In this document: piece by piece, positions 23,146-34,119 of the stretch
Layout of the letters: the number at the start of each line of letters is the position of its first letter
How positions within the stretch are numbered: the first letter of the stretch is position 1
Source of the DNA: Pinus tabuliformis
Taxonomy: Eukaryota > Streptophyta > Pinopsida > Pinales > Pinaceae
Length of the DNA: 64,000 bases
Assembly: GCA_031772625.1 (NCBI GenBank)
Contig: CM062814.1
Coordinates: forward strand, 824,112,757 to 824,176,756
Direction: 5' to 3'
Translations under genes and position numbers: made by a program
Notes under the pieces: model-generated
What the model was told of the DNA's origin: nothing
Database searches by the model: none
The model's input: the letters and a program-made list of their open reading frames with translations, nothing else

Positions 23146-26100
23146 CAGAAGAACGGGGAGGATAGAATTGCAAAAAGACTGGATCGGTTCCTCATCAGTG
23201 AAAGGTTGGCTTCCAATATACCTTTGTTCAGGCAATGGGTGGGTGAAGGGGGGAATTCGGACCATTTTCCCATCTTGCTGGAATTCTCCAAACCCCCTCC
23301 AAAGCCGGCTGCTCCGTTCAAATTCAATGCCTCTTGGCTACAGGAGGACTCTTTCAATCAACTTTTCAGAGATACCTGGAGACATTCGGGCATCGGTCAT
23401 TTGGAGAATAAAGGAGCCTGTTTCATGGAAAACCTAAAAAGACTTAAGAAAGCAGCCGTTGAATGGGCCTCAGCTAGAAGGAAAAAACAAAATGAAGATT
23501 TAGCCACTATTGATGAGGCCCTTCGTGTATTAGAAGATCCAGAGGCTGATGCTTATGCAACCCAGGAGTCGAAAGAAAGAATTCTGGCTCTAGAAAAGAG
23601 TAGAGCAAAGATATTGCTGGATAGAGAAGAGGAGTGGAGATTGAAAAGTAGGGCTATCTGGCTGAAAGCGGGGGATGAAAATACAAAATTTTTTCATAAC
23701 TATGCAAAGGGCCGGAGAAATGCAAATACCATATGGAAGTTGAAGGACTCTGAAGGTAGAGAGGCCTCATCTTTTGAGGAGTTATCAAACATGGGTAAGA
23801 GCCATTTTCAATCCCTTTTCTCTGACCCTGGGGGGAGCTCTTTAGCGGAAATTATCAGAACAGCACAAGCTTTCCCCCGTTTTGTGGAGGAGGAGGATGC
23901 TGAAGACCTCTTCAGAGAAGTGACTAAGGAGGAAGTAGAGAGTATAATTAAATCTATGGCTAAAGATAAAAGCCCGGGGCCAGATGGTTGGACCATCGAG
24001 CTTTTTTCCCATTTTTTTGATTCAATTGGAGCCGAACTTACTGAAGTAGTGGAGGAATCAAGGAAGAAAGGAGAAATTTATGGTCCTTTTAACTCAACTT
24101 TCATTGCTCTTATCCCAAAAAAAGAGGACCCGGCTACTTTTGAAGACTTCAGGCCTATTTCGCTGTGCAATACTATTTACAAGATTATTGCAAAAATCAT
24201 TGCGGTTCGCCTGAAACCTATTTTATCCTCATGTATTTCAAAGGAGCAATTTGGTTTCCTGGATGGTCGGCAAATTCATGAAGCAATCGGGGTAGCCCAG
24301 GAAACTATTCACAGTATCAGGCAAGCAAACAAAAAGGGGGTTGTGCTTAAAATCGACCTTTCAAAAGCCTATGACAGGATTAGTTGGACATACCTAAGGA
24401 TGCTTATGACTCATCTAGGCTTTAAGGTGGAGTTTATAAACTGGATCATGGGGTGCATCTCAAATGTAAGTTTTGCTGTTCTGATAAATGGGGCTGCCTC
24501 CAAATTTTTTAAAAGCCAAAGAGGTTTGCGACAAGGATGTCCTCTATCTCCTTTGCTTTTTCTCCTAGCAGCAGAAGGACTAAGTAGGTTGATTTCAAAT
24601 GCCAAGAGATCAGGTTTGGTCAAAGGTTTGGAAGTTGCTGTTAATTTGTTCATAACTCATCTACTTTTTTTCGATGATATTCTTTTATTCACAAATGGGA
24701 GCTTAAATGAAATTAAAGAGATTAAAAACATTCTTGATCTGTTCCTGAAAGCTACAGGGCTTCAAATAAACGAGAGGAAGTCTCAATTAATCTTCGAAGG
24801 GTTCAGTAGACAAGAGGAGATCTTGATTGCTTCTTACCTGCCTTTTGGAATCTGTAATATGGAGCAGCCCTTCAAATATCTTGGTTTCTGGCTAAAACCA
24901 TCCTCTTATAAAAAACAGGACTGGAATTGGTTGGTGGCAAAGATTGAACAAAAAATATCCCATTGGAGTTTCAAGTGGTTATCGCGGGCAGGAAGACTTA
25001 CTCTGGTAAATTCTGTTCTTCAGGCTATTCCGGTTTTTTGGGCTACTTTGACTTGGATCCCCAAAGGGACACTTCATAAAATCAAACAGATCTGTAGCAG
25101 GTTTCTGTGGTCAGGGTCTAAGGAGGACACAGTTCTTCCTTGGGTGGCTTGGGATAAAATTGCTAGACCAAAAGATTGGGGTGGATGGGGTTTAAAAAGT
25201 CCTTTTGACTTCAGCCAATCTTTGGCAGCAAAATCTGGTTGGCGAATTATAAATTCGGAGAATCTCTGGACTAGAGTTGTCAAGAGAAAATATATTGATC
25301 CCGTTCCTCTTGAAGATTGGATTAGGAGCCCAGACAAAAAAGGAAGGAACTGCTCTGTTATTTGGAAAGCCACTACAGAGGCCTTTAAACTAATTGAACA
25401 AGGTTTGGCTTGGCGGGTTGGAAATGGTGAAAGCTTGAGGATTGGCAGGGATCCGTGGGTAGGGTGTAGCGAAGGTTTTGCTCTACCCCCTGATTTGCTC
25501 ATTCACCTGGATGATAAAGGAATTAAAAGCCTAAATCAGATAGCAAATATGGAGCAGTCATCTATATGGGGGCAGTCTTGGAAAACTGAAGATGATTTAG
25601 GCTTAGATCCCATATGGAGGAATGAATGGCAGCTTTTCCTTCAGGAGCTTAGAAGATCAAATGTTAGATTAAAGGACAGACCGGACTCCCTGGTTTGGGC
25701 TCATTCTGAGACAGGTTTATACTCTCCTAAGGCTGGGTATAATTTTTTGATGAAGAAAAAGGGATGGGACCCTCCTGTTTGGTGGGCAAAGCCTTTGTTT
25801 AAACTGAAGTGTCCCAAAAAAGCTAGGATTTTCTTCTGGTGCGCTTTAAAAAATAAGATCCCTTCATGGGAGATTCTTCAATCTCGTTTCAAGCAGGGTC
25901 CTGGCAGATGCCCTTTATGTTTTGCAGACTCAGAATCCATTCCGCATCTGTTTCTCGCCTGTCCTTTTACAAGGCAAGTCTGGAATGAAGTGGAAAGGCT
26001 CTTGAACATCAAAGTAAGGTGGGAGGGGGAAGTTATGTCCAATGCCTGGGAATACTGGTGGAACCATTTTCATGTGAAGAATCTGAGGAATCTCCCCCCC

Positions 26101-26724
26101 ATCATTTGCTGGGGCATTTGGATCGCCAGGAATCGAAGTATCTTTAGAGAAAAATCCACTCCGGCGGTAGCTATTGCAATTCAAAGCACTGCCATTCTCG
26201 CCAGCTTACCTGAGCCGGAAGGTCCTTTAAAATCAGATCATCGGAAGGAGTTTCATATTAGAGATGGGATCCCGTGGGCTTTTTTTGACGGGGCAGCCCA
26301 AAATAATATCACAGGTGCCGGGATTATTATCCACATTAGCCCCTCTCACTCGCTAAAAGCCTCAGTGGGTCTTGGGATGGGTACAAATAATTTTGCAGAA
26401 CTCTCAGCCTTAAAATTACTCCTTTGCTGGCTCATTCACAAAAATATCCTTGCTGTTCAGATTTTTGGAGACTTGCTGAATGTGGTTAACTGGGTCATCG
26501 GGAAATATAGATGCCAGCATTATATGTTGATGCCATTATTAGAAGAAATGCAAAATTTAAAATTGCAGTTTAATGTTTTCTCCATTAATCACATTTACAG
26601 GGACAGGAATGAAGAGGCAGACAGGTTTTCTAAAGAAGGTCTGCAGCAAGTTGTGGGCTCATGGAGAATAACAGAACAGTACCAGGACCAGATTCGTGTG
26701 TCGGATCTTCCCCCATACTCTTAA
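23146..26724 (+). CDS. LINE ORF2: endonuclease end, reverse transcriptase, zf-RVT, RNase H (5' partial)
   Basis: The frame is open from the insertion boundary to TAA 26722-26724 (about 1,192 codons) with no native start. Residues encoded at 23161-23300 are the end of the endonuclease (RIAKRLDRF, then GGNSDHFPILLEF). RT follows: SPGPDGWT near 23970, FRPISLCNTIYKIIAK near 24150, KIDLSKAYDRISW near 24350, GLRQGCPLSPLLF near 24525, and the active-site FFDD at 24667-24678, where plant LINEs usually have FADD. A zinc-finger block (PLCFADSE...HLFLACPF) lies at about 25900-25985. C-terminal RNase H has D26287 in FFDG, then AEL, GDLLNVVNW and RNEEADRFS, so all four acidic residues are present. A LINE with its own RNase H is a known plant L1 subgroup. 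Confidence 0.95.
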   Translation, partial: QKNGEDRIAKRLDRFLISERLASNIPLFRQWVGEGGNSDHFPILLEFSKPPPKPAAPFKFNASWLQEDSFNQLFRDTWRHSGIGHLENKGACFMENLKRLKKAAVEWASARRKKQNEDLATIDEALRVLEDPEADAYATQESKERILALEKSRAKILLDREEEWRLKSRAIWLKAGDENTKFFHNYAKGRRNANTIWKLKDSEGREASSFEELSNMGKSHFQSLFSDPGGSSLAEIIRTAQAFPRFVEEEDAEDLFREVTKEEVESIIKSMAKDKSPGPDGWTIELFSHFFDSIGAELTEVVEESRKKGEIYGPFNSTFIALIPKKEDPATFEDFRPISLCNTIYKIIAKIIAVRLKPILSSCISKEQFGFLDGRQIHEAIGVAQETIHSIRQANKKGVVLKIDLSKAYDRISWTYLRMLMTHLGFKVEFINWIMGCISNVSFAVLINGAASKFFKSQRGLRQGCPLSPLLFLLAAEGLSRLISNAKRSGLVKGLEVAVNLFITHLLFFDDILLFTNGSLNEIKEIKNILDLFLKATGLQINERKSQLIFEGFSRQEEILIASYLPFGICNMEQPFKYLGFWLKPSSYKKQDWNWLVAKIEQKISHWSFKWLSRAGRLTLVNSVLQAIPVFWATLTWIPKGTLHKIKQICSRFLWSGSKEDTVLPWVAWDKIARPKDWGGWGLKSPFDFSQSLAAKSGWRIINSENLWTRVVKRKYIDPVPLEDWIRSPDKKGRNCSVIWKATTEAFKLIEQGLAWRVGNGESLRIGRDPWVGCSEGFALPPDLLIHLDDKGIKSLNQIANMEQSSIWGQSWKTEDDLGLDPIWRNEWQLFLQELRRSNVRLKDRPDSLVWAHSETGLYSPKAGYNFLMKKKGWDPPVWWAKPLFKLKCPKKARIFFWCALKNKIPSWEILQSRFKQGPGRCPLCFADSESIPHLFLACPFTRQVWNEVERLLNIKVRWEGEVMSNAWEYWWNHFHVKNLRNLPPIICWGIWIARNRSIFREKSTPAVAIAIQSTAILASLPEPEGPLKSDHRKEFHIRDGIPWAFFDGAAQNNITGAGIIIHISPSHSLKASVGLGMGTNNFAELSALKLLLCWLIHKNILAVQIFGDLLNVVNWVIGKYRCQHYMLMPLLEEMQNLKLQFNVFSINHIYRDRNEEADRFSKEGLQQVVGSWRITEQYQDQIRVSDLPPYS

Positions 26725-27114
26725 TGCTTTTTTTTCCTCTATATATATATGCACTAGTTTATCAGTGGTTTTATATGATACTAGTGGCATATGAAAACTG
26801 TGTTTCTCTCTTTTATCTGTTGGCTCTGTTTTGATAGAGCGGGTAGTGATCTGTGTTTCTTGTTTTCGCTATGGGTTGTTTTCCTTTTGAAAGGAGACCC
26901 AGGGTCATTGAGACATACTTGATTACAGTTTTATGGTGTGGCTGTTCAGGCCGGGTACAGGAGTTTATAGAGTTTTGTAGGTAGGCTGCTGTTTTTACAC
27001 TGAGGAGTTTACGCTCCTTCTCATGCAGATTTTGCAGAATGTTCACTCATATGCTTGTAACATTTTTATTCCTTATAAAAAAGTTCAATTTTTTTTCCTT
27101 GGAAAAAAAAAAAT
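23146..27114 (+). mobile_element. L1-type LINE, 5'-truncated, with perfect 15-bp TSD
   Basis: The insertion begins inside the endonuclease domain of ORF2, runs through RT, zinc-finger and RNase H domains, a 3' UTR (26725-27101) and a short A tail (27103-27113). It is flanked by identical 15-bp target duplications. Truncation at the 5' end is the usual outcome of incomplete target-primed reverse transcription. The element lacks ORF1, the promoter and most of the endonuclease, so it was dead on arrival, yet its frame is undamaged, making it the youngest-looking element in the window. Confidence 0.95.
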
Positions 27115-27129
27115 TAATAAATTTATAAT
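27115..27129 (+). repeat. Right target-site duplication of the LINE
   Basis: Exact copy of 23131-23145. Confidence 0.92.
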
Positions 27130-28234
27130 TTATAAATCAGAAAGGGAAAAAAATGTCATTATATTTGGGTATATAAAATAAAAAGAAGGTTATAAGAGAA
27201 AGCCTCCAATTTTATGAAAGGATTTTGTAATGTAAAGTTGTAAAAAAGTTTGTCGTACATAAAATGAACAAGACTTGTAAGTCCCTCTTTTGAGTAAAAG
27301 TTTGGAATAAGTTTTAGATACATTTTGAATAATTTTCCATAAATTGATGTAATTTTGTTTTTATATTTTTTTAATAATTTTAAAGAATGGAAAGTGAATT
27401 GAATATAATAAATAAAAATAATAATAAAATTGATATGTTATTTTAAAATTTAATAAAATTAGTTTTTAAGTAATTTAAACAATTTAATATAGTGTTTTAA
27501 TAAATATAAATAGATGTATTAATTAAATTAATTTAATAATAGTAAATTTTTTTAGCATTTTTATTATAGTTATTAAAACATTAAATAATTATTTTATGAA
27601 GACACATTATGCATATGTCTTAGCTTTTATGCCTCGTTAACATGTATTTCTCCACAAAATTGTATGTCACCAATGGTGAATGGTATTTCAGGAAGATCAA
27701 TGAAGTGTTGTGCAAAGTGTTGAAATGTATTGCTTTGAAAAGTGATTAGAGCATTGATAATAACAACAAAATCCATTATCTAATTTAGAGAAGAATCATT
27801 GTAAATTTGAGTTCATTCACCAATTATCTTCCAAAAGTTTAAGTGCACACTGCAATAGTGTTTTCTTGGTAACAATAATTTTTGTTTTTCCAAGAAACCA
27901 AGTTTGGTAGATGTCACATGGATTATGTGCTTGGTTGTGATACTTGGCCCTACAACCTTGGTTGCTAGCGGAAACCCAAGTGTATGTATATGTTGCAGAG
28001 CAATGAGATGGTATGGCAATGGTTATTGTACAAAGAGTAAGATAAAATAGGAGGAATTGACTAAGAATGAGGGGGAAAGTTGTAGAGCTATGGGTGATAG
28101 CTTGCATGAAGAAAAACAAGTGTAGTGAGTATGTGTCAATTGTGATTAAGTGTAAGGTGGTTGTGAAAATTGTATGTTTTGTGAAAACTTTGGCTACACT
28201 ATTAACATTTTTGTAAGGAACTAATGTTAAGCCT
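27130..28234. other. AT-rich spacer, no supported gene
   Basis: A minus-strand ORF at 27817-28119 begins with a hydrophobic, signal-peptide-like stretch but has no family I recognise and no supporting splice or codon signal. The remainder is A/T-rich. Confidence 0.5.
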
Positions 28235-28242
28235 TATATATA

Positions 28243-28278
<36 letters not shown>
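28235..28278. repeat. (TA)n microsatellite
   Basis: Nearly uninterrupted TA dinucleotides with one TCTA interruption. Confidence 0.95.
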
Positions 28279-28280
<2 letters not shown>

Positions 28281-29184
28281 CCATTAACATCGTAAGTTTA
28301 TTCTTCAAATATTAACTTGAAACCTAAATCCAAAACATAAAAAATCCTTGGATGAATTAAAGACGCCTTGATATGAGGCCAAATAGCATTAATAAGTTGC
28401 TCATTGGTCAAAACAAAAAGGTGTATATAATTAATTCTTTGAAAAAAAATATTTGTTAAATAAAAAGAAGGGATAATAAAACATAGTTTTTTATCTTGTT
28501 TGCAAACTAATCAAATTCATTGCAAGACAATTACTAATTAGTCAATGCAACCTAAAGGGTATGGAGTAATACAATAAATAATTTCTTGTAAATGAAGGGA
28601 TAAAAGATATCATACATCACAGGTTAAATCGTAAAATTCTTGATAAAAAAACCATTAAAAAAGGGAAAGGGCTCGATTATGCATTTGGATTATTTTCATT
28701 TAGGAGTTTTGAGCTCTCACACTTTGGTGTTAGTAATCTTGGACGGAAAGCTTTTGTATATATTCAAGACCATGGTTTTTTAGGTTATTGATTTTAATAT
28801 TTATGTGGAATGATAAAGAATAAAAGAAAGGGAAATTGTTCTAATAGTAAATATTAGTTTTGATTTTTCTTGCAACAATGTGAATATAATAGAGAATTTG
28901 TGACATTGAGTTTATTGGTACAATAATGAATGATCAATATTTTAGGCGTGAGTGTTTTCTTGTGGATTAACTCAATTACAATTACTTTTAATTATTTAGT
29001 CTAAATCTAATAAGGTTCTTTTCATATAACATAACTTTTATCTTGTTAGGGTGGAAGGTAATAAGGGTTTTAGTTTTTATTAAATACTTTTCTTAAAAAT
29101 TTCATTTCATATTGCATGCATGTGTTTCCTCTCAAATAATAACTTTTGAAAGAATACATGTCATTGTTGGGCACTCACCTCAAT
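28279..29184. other. AT-rich spacer, no gene seen
   Basis: No ORF, RNA gene or element boundary that I can support. Confidence 0.55.
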
Positions 29185-29400
29185 GGTGTTTGTTTTTAAT
29201 GAAGAATATGTACTTGGTTGGTGTTTGTTTTTAATGAAGAATATGTACTTGGTTGGTAAAATGTTTTATGAGGAAACATTATTGTCGATGGTTTATTACC
29301 TCAATGGTGTTTGTTTTCTCAATGGTGTTTGTTTTTAATGAAGAATATGTACTTGGTTGGTAAAATGTTTTATGAGGAAACATTATTGTCGATGGTTTAG
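29185..29400 (+). repeat. Nested local duplication (35-bp unit, plus a longer copy)
   Basis: GGTGTTTGTTTTTAATGAAG with ATATGTACTTGGTT occurs at 29185, 29220 and 29324. The last two copies share a further ~45 bp ending CATTATTGTCGATGGTTTA. The pattern suggests a tandem duplication followed by a second, longer one. Confidence 0.85.
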
Positions 29401-29640
29401 GTAAATATTGTGTTATGACTTGAATTTATCTAGTTATTGTTATTTGAGTTTAAAAGTTTTATTGTTATAAATGTTTTGATTTTTTTTTTAATACATGCAT
29501 GATATATGCAAATTTCATAAGTAAACATCATTTTTTTTCTCATACATGCATGATGTATGCATAGTTCAAGTTCTTATTTTCTTTATTTTGATAAAATATC
29601 AAGAATGGCTTTGGTGTTTGAATAACATTTTCATTTTTTC

Positions 29641-29790
29641 CTCCAAGAAAATTTTGGAGATTGCTTTGGGTAAATATGGTTTAGCAAGACTAGTTGCAAT
29701 AGGAATCATCCTTTCTCCAAGAAAATTTTAGAAATTGCTTTGGGTAACTTATATGGTTTAGTAAAACTAGTTTCAATGTGAATCATCACT
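29641..29790 (+). repeat. Two-copy tandem repeat (74 bp)
   Basis: CTCCAAGAAAATTTT...ATTGCTTTGGGTAA...ATGGTTTAG starts at 29641 and again at 29715, with about eight differences. Confidence 0.82.
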
Positions 29791-30600
29791 ATTTACAACT
29801 TAAAAAATTAAAGTCTTAAATAAAAGGACTTAAATCCTCATTAAACAACAATAAATCAAAACACAATCTCTAATATTATATTATTTTTGAATTTTATATT
29901 AAAAAAAAACCACGAAAATATATATATTTATAATATTTAGGCCGATAGGCCTTTCCTATGCATCAACTTTTCGTCAACACTTTTACTTTGATCCGTTAGA
30001 TCAGATGAAACACTTTCAACCGTTGATCTGAACCAGAAAACAAAACAATGGAAAATCAAGAAAGCACGGAAAGTCAAGAAAGCTCAAAAAAGATTCTATG
30101 CAAAAAAAATCAAGAAAGCACGAAAAAGATCATAAAAATCAAAGATCGAAAGAAAAAAGCTCAGAAAAGCAAAGATTTTTGAGGATTTTTATTTTTTAAA
30201 TGCAATGTATTATTAATTTATTTTTATAATTTAATTGAAATATACATTTTAAATTTTAAATTTAAAAATTAGTTTAGATTTATTTTTAGTTGTAAATTTA
30301 TTATTTGTTAAGAGGGATTTTTTTTTGAGGTATTGATTTTTTAAGAGTGAAAAGAGATTTGATTTTTTTTGGCATTTGGTAGATGTAGAGTTAAAATGAA
30401 TTTAGATTAGTTTAAATATTAACCTTTAAATAACTCACATTAGAGAAAAATACCATGGGAAAAAACCATAGATTAAAAATATGATAAGGAAAAACCATGG
30501 GTTGGAAAATTTTATATTTTATATTTTAATTTTAATTTGACTAAGTCAAAATGTTAAACATTGTAACATCTCTCTAAAATAATTAAATTCAATTTAATTC
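29791..30600. other. AT-rich spacer, no gene seen
   Basis: A/T-rich with an A-rich patch of repeated AAGAAAGC/CGAAAAAGAT words at 30050-30180. No coding or RNA feature recognised. Confidence 0.5.
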
Positions 30601-31275
30601 CATGCTGACTCCCATCATTTTCCTGCTCAAAAGATAGGTGTTCTCAACACCTTAGCTACTTCGGCGGGCATTGCAAGTTTATGACAAAAATCACCTTGAA
30701 GATGAGAAAACTGACCTCTTGGAAGTTTTTAATAAGAATGGTTATAGTAGGTCTCAAGGTCTTAAGGCTTTTCAAAATGCTGAAAAGGGTCCTAAGAGTA
30801 AGATTGACCCCAAGGATTGGTCTTCGAGTGTTCATCTTCCCTTTATTCAAGGGACCACGGATAAAATTGCTAGGATGTTGAGGAAGCATGAGATTCATTC
30901 TTCTTTTAGACCTCTTAACACTATATGAAGTTCTCTTCATTTTGTTAAGGACCCGATTAACCCCAAGGATTAGAAGGGTGTTTATATCATTCCCTGTTCT
31001 TGTCGAGCTCCTTATATTAGTGAGACCGGTCAATCCATTAACCAAAGGATTTGTGAACATGCTGCCGACATCAGGCATGGAAGGTCTCGCTCCTCTGCTT
31101 TGGTAGAGCATGCAGAAAAAACAAATCATCACATCTCCATTGAAGATGCTAAGGTCATTGCGAGGATTGACCATTTTCATTATCGTAAATTTAGAGAGGC
31201 CTTAGAAATTGAAAAAAATGACTTGTTAATTTAAATAGAGATGATGGTTGGAGTATCAATAGATGCTAGATTCCT
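30601..31275 (+). pseudogene. Penelope-like retroelement fragment: RT C-terminus and GIY-YIG endonuclease
   Basis: Translated pieces read HADSHHFPAQKIGVLNTLAT, then after a 4-nt shift near 30661-30664 RALQVYDKNHLEDEKTDLLE, a WSSSVHLPFIQGTTDKIARM block typical of the region after RT, and a GIY-YIG nuclease: GVY at 30977-30985, IPCSC, YIS (for YIG) at 31013-31021, then QSINQRICEH, HAEKTNHHISIEDAKV and REALEIEK with the catalytic Glu. This order and spacing are those of endonuclease-bearing Penelope elements. Breaks: the 4-nt shift, TGA at 30926, TAG at 30971, a frame change near 31228 and TAG near 31255. The RT palm and fingers are missing. Known family facts: such elements are common in animals and in plants are reported from conifers. 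Confidence 0.85.
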
Positions 31276-31876
31276 GCGCTTTCTTCCTAAAAAATTATTT
31301 TTATTTATTTATAGATTAATTAATTAATTTTTTTTGTTAATCCCCATATTGCTTAGTTTATGACTCTCTTAAATTATTTTTGGTAATATGAATAGGATTA
31401 AACCTTAATATTAATATAATATTATATATAATAATATTCATTAATAAGATTATATAGGGTTATGAATCCTTTCTCACTTGAGGGGGGATGTGAAAAAGAG
31501 AGCGATGAGGGTTCTATCTACAGGAGGACTCGAACCAGGGCAGCCTAGGCCATCGGCCTAGGGTGCTGCAGACTAGACCTCATTTTGGATGACGAAGACT
31601 AGGAGGTACGGGGTGGGTCAACAGGTTTTCTGTGGAGATGGTCCATACAATGGCCATGTAGGCTGTGGGTTGGATCCAGGGTGCTCAATCTGCAAGGATC
31701 CCAAGGAATATGTTTACTGAGACAAATTTCATCCAACTGAGAGGGTACAGTGGATGATTGCAGAGGAGGTTTTGGGCGGGGATTCTTCCTTCGTTTCTCC
31801 CATGAATCTCAGAGGCTTGATCCAGTACACAAACCCCACCCCTTCCCCCTTTGATCCTTTGTTTACTTAATAGATT
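31276..31876. other. Mixed-composition spacer, no gene seen
   Basis: 31480-31690 is less AT-rich and carries a GGTTCGAGTCC-like word on the minus strand (31525-31535), recalling a tRNA B box, but no tRNA fold or A box accompanies it. Confidence 0.4.
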
Positions 31877-32106
31877 ATACCCTAAATTATTCATTAATCG
31901 AGCATGTCCAAAGGTATGAATCAACAATCCAACTGTATATATTTGTGATGCTTACTGGTGCAAATTTTCATTTTTTCACAAATGCGTAATAGCGAATAGA
32001 TTTACCTTAAATTATTCAACGTCCAAAGATATCAACCAACAATCCAGCTGTATAGGTATATGTGTGACGTTTACTGGTGCAAATTTTAATTTTTCACAAA
32101 AGCAGA
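31877..32106 (+). repeat. Tandem duplication, period about 127 bp
   Basis: TACC(C/T)TAAATTATTCA, GTCCAAAG, CAACAATCCA, TACTGGTGCAAATTTT and TTTTTCACAAA recur in the same order at 31877-31987 and 32004-32106. The first copy has an extra ~10 bp. Confidence 0.8.
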
Positions 32107-33893
32107 ATCGTTGTCAGGGTTTACTGGGAAGAGTTGTGGCAGTGTAGGCAACCAGGCTGATTGAACCAATATCTCTTCTAAAAAAATTCAACAATTCCAA
32201 TTTAATAATCCTATCGGCCTCTATTTGTACCTTTTGGGACAATTGCTAGTTATATTAACCTGTAGTATTTATATTAACGTAAACTAAGGTTAAAAGTTCC
32301 TCACAATAATCGAGACAAGTGTGAATGTAGAACTAGATGCGGTGGAAAACTTTGCGGGCAATAAAACTAAGTTTTAAAATCAAATGATATGAGGAAATGG
32401 AAAGATCAAAGAAACCTATTGTGGTGAGATAATTGAAGGATGATAAAGATAGAATATGGTTCTTTTAATGTTAAAAGAAATAATATGGTCATATAATTGA
32501 AGGATGATAGAGATAATGTGGTGACATAATTGAAGGATGATAAAAATAGAATATGGTTCTTTTAGTGTTAAAGAGAAATAATATGGTCATATAATTGAAG
32601 GATGATAGAGATAGAATATGATTGATTTATTTTTTAATTGCAGTTATATTTATATTAATATGGTTGTTTTAATGTAAAATGATATAATGGAAAAATGATA
32701 AAGATATAATAGGATGGCTATATAATTTTAAGGATGATAGTGATAGAATTATAGTTATTAGTTTTTGTTTCACTAGAGATTATAACATTTGTCTCATGTT
32801 ATGTGTTGATTTTGCATTATTTTGTTGTGTATTTGTAATTTTAATCAAAGTTTCAAGAAAAATGTTTAATATTTTTATTTTCTAGTAAATTGAAAAATAA
32901 TTTTCAAATTTTCTTGAAATATTTTTTTCTAATTTTTGTTTGGCTGAGGTAGTTTTGATGAGACATAATTTTTCTGATGGAGATCATTTTATTTTCAGTA
33001 TTTGTCATCGCTTACAATTCATTTAAGAAAAAAAGAACTAATTTTGTGAGTGGTCATTTTATGGATGAGTGCTCTAAGAGTCACATTGTTATGCTATTGT
33101 TTTGCCCAAAAATACTAGAACTGACACAGTTGCAAGTCCTTTACTTAAGCCAAAACAAAAGTAAACAAATTATCATTATTATTATTATTATATTTAATCG
33201 GCACAATTTATTATTCTCTTAATTATTAGATCACAATATTTTATCAATTAAAATATATATAAAAACATTTACATATTTTTTCAAAATGCTGTATTTTAAA
33301 TTGTGTACCATTCATTATGATACCTCTTGTGCGGAGCGGAGCTTTCAGTGTGAGCAAAGGCGCTCCTCACAATTAGACTATTCAGTTTATTTATGGATTA
33401 TGATAGACTTTCCCTACTAAATGAATAATCTAATCTAAAAGCAGCAATCGATGTTGAGGCAAAGCTACTTTTTCTTTCATATTGCATGTAACCATTGGTT
33501 ACAGGCCATAACCACGCTCTGCCAATGTTGTAACTGAATTCATTCACCATTCGAACGTGCTTAAGATTGCAAGCTCCATGTGTCCTATCGTCGTTGAATT
33601 GAATGTGTACTCCATTCTTTCAACCTGTTAAATTAGCAAGCGTTCATTTTCTTTAACATTAATGAAATATTTAATGGATTATTAAAACATTCACTAGATG
33701 GATGGGAATTTTCCAATAAATCATAGCAAATCGGCATTTTACATGATAGCATAGCATGAAAGCTAAAGGCTTAATTGCATTTTTGAAACAAGATGTCCAC
33801 GAAAGAAGTTGTGTTAAATAATATGCAGAGACTTTAAATTAAAGCACATAAATATTTCATGATAATGACCTGTAAATCTTGCAGAAGCATGAC
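32107..33893. other. AT-rich spacer with degenerate minisatellite
   Basis: From about 32395 to 32730 variants of ATATGGTCATATAATTGAAG with GATGATAGAGATAGA recur five or six times at irregular spacing; the same words reappear near 37620-37700. No gene recognised in the rest. Confidence 0.55.
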
Positions 33894-34116
33894 ATGCACT
33901 TCCTCCAACTTTGCAGCAATGAATATACATCCAACTGCTAACAACTCTATCATCCACGGATTCCATTATTGGATCAACACGTTGATACAGATTCATCAAC
34001 AATTTCGTATGTCCGTAAAGTTACTTCGCAAATTCAAGAGAAACGTTGATTAAAAATAGTAATTCTTACCTTATCAAGGCTCTTTGCTATAAACTGGTCG
34101 AAATAATTAGCTGCCA
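33894..34116. repeat. Direct duplicate A (223 bp), flanks the small LTR element on the left
   Basis: About 90% identical by eye to 35030-35265, from ATGCACTTCCTCCAACTTTG to ATAATTAGCT(G/T)CCAA. Read on the minus strand, 34116-34070 encodes the end of the same exon-like block as copy B (ANYFDQFIAKSLDK) followed by donor GTAAGAATTA. Confidence 0.85.
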
Positions 34117-34119
34117 AGT

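Noticed and set aside
27817..28119. 100-aa minus-strand ORF with a signal-peptide-like start
   Set aside because: No recognisable mature domain, no splice or promoter support, and a competing overlapping frame of similar length.
31480..31690. tRNA-like B-box word GGTTCGAGTCC on the minus strand, possible SINE
   Set aside because: No A box, no cloverleaf, T-stem not complementary, no poly(A) or TSD found.
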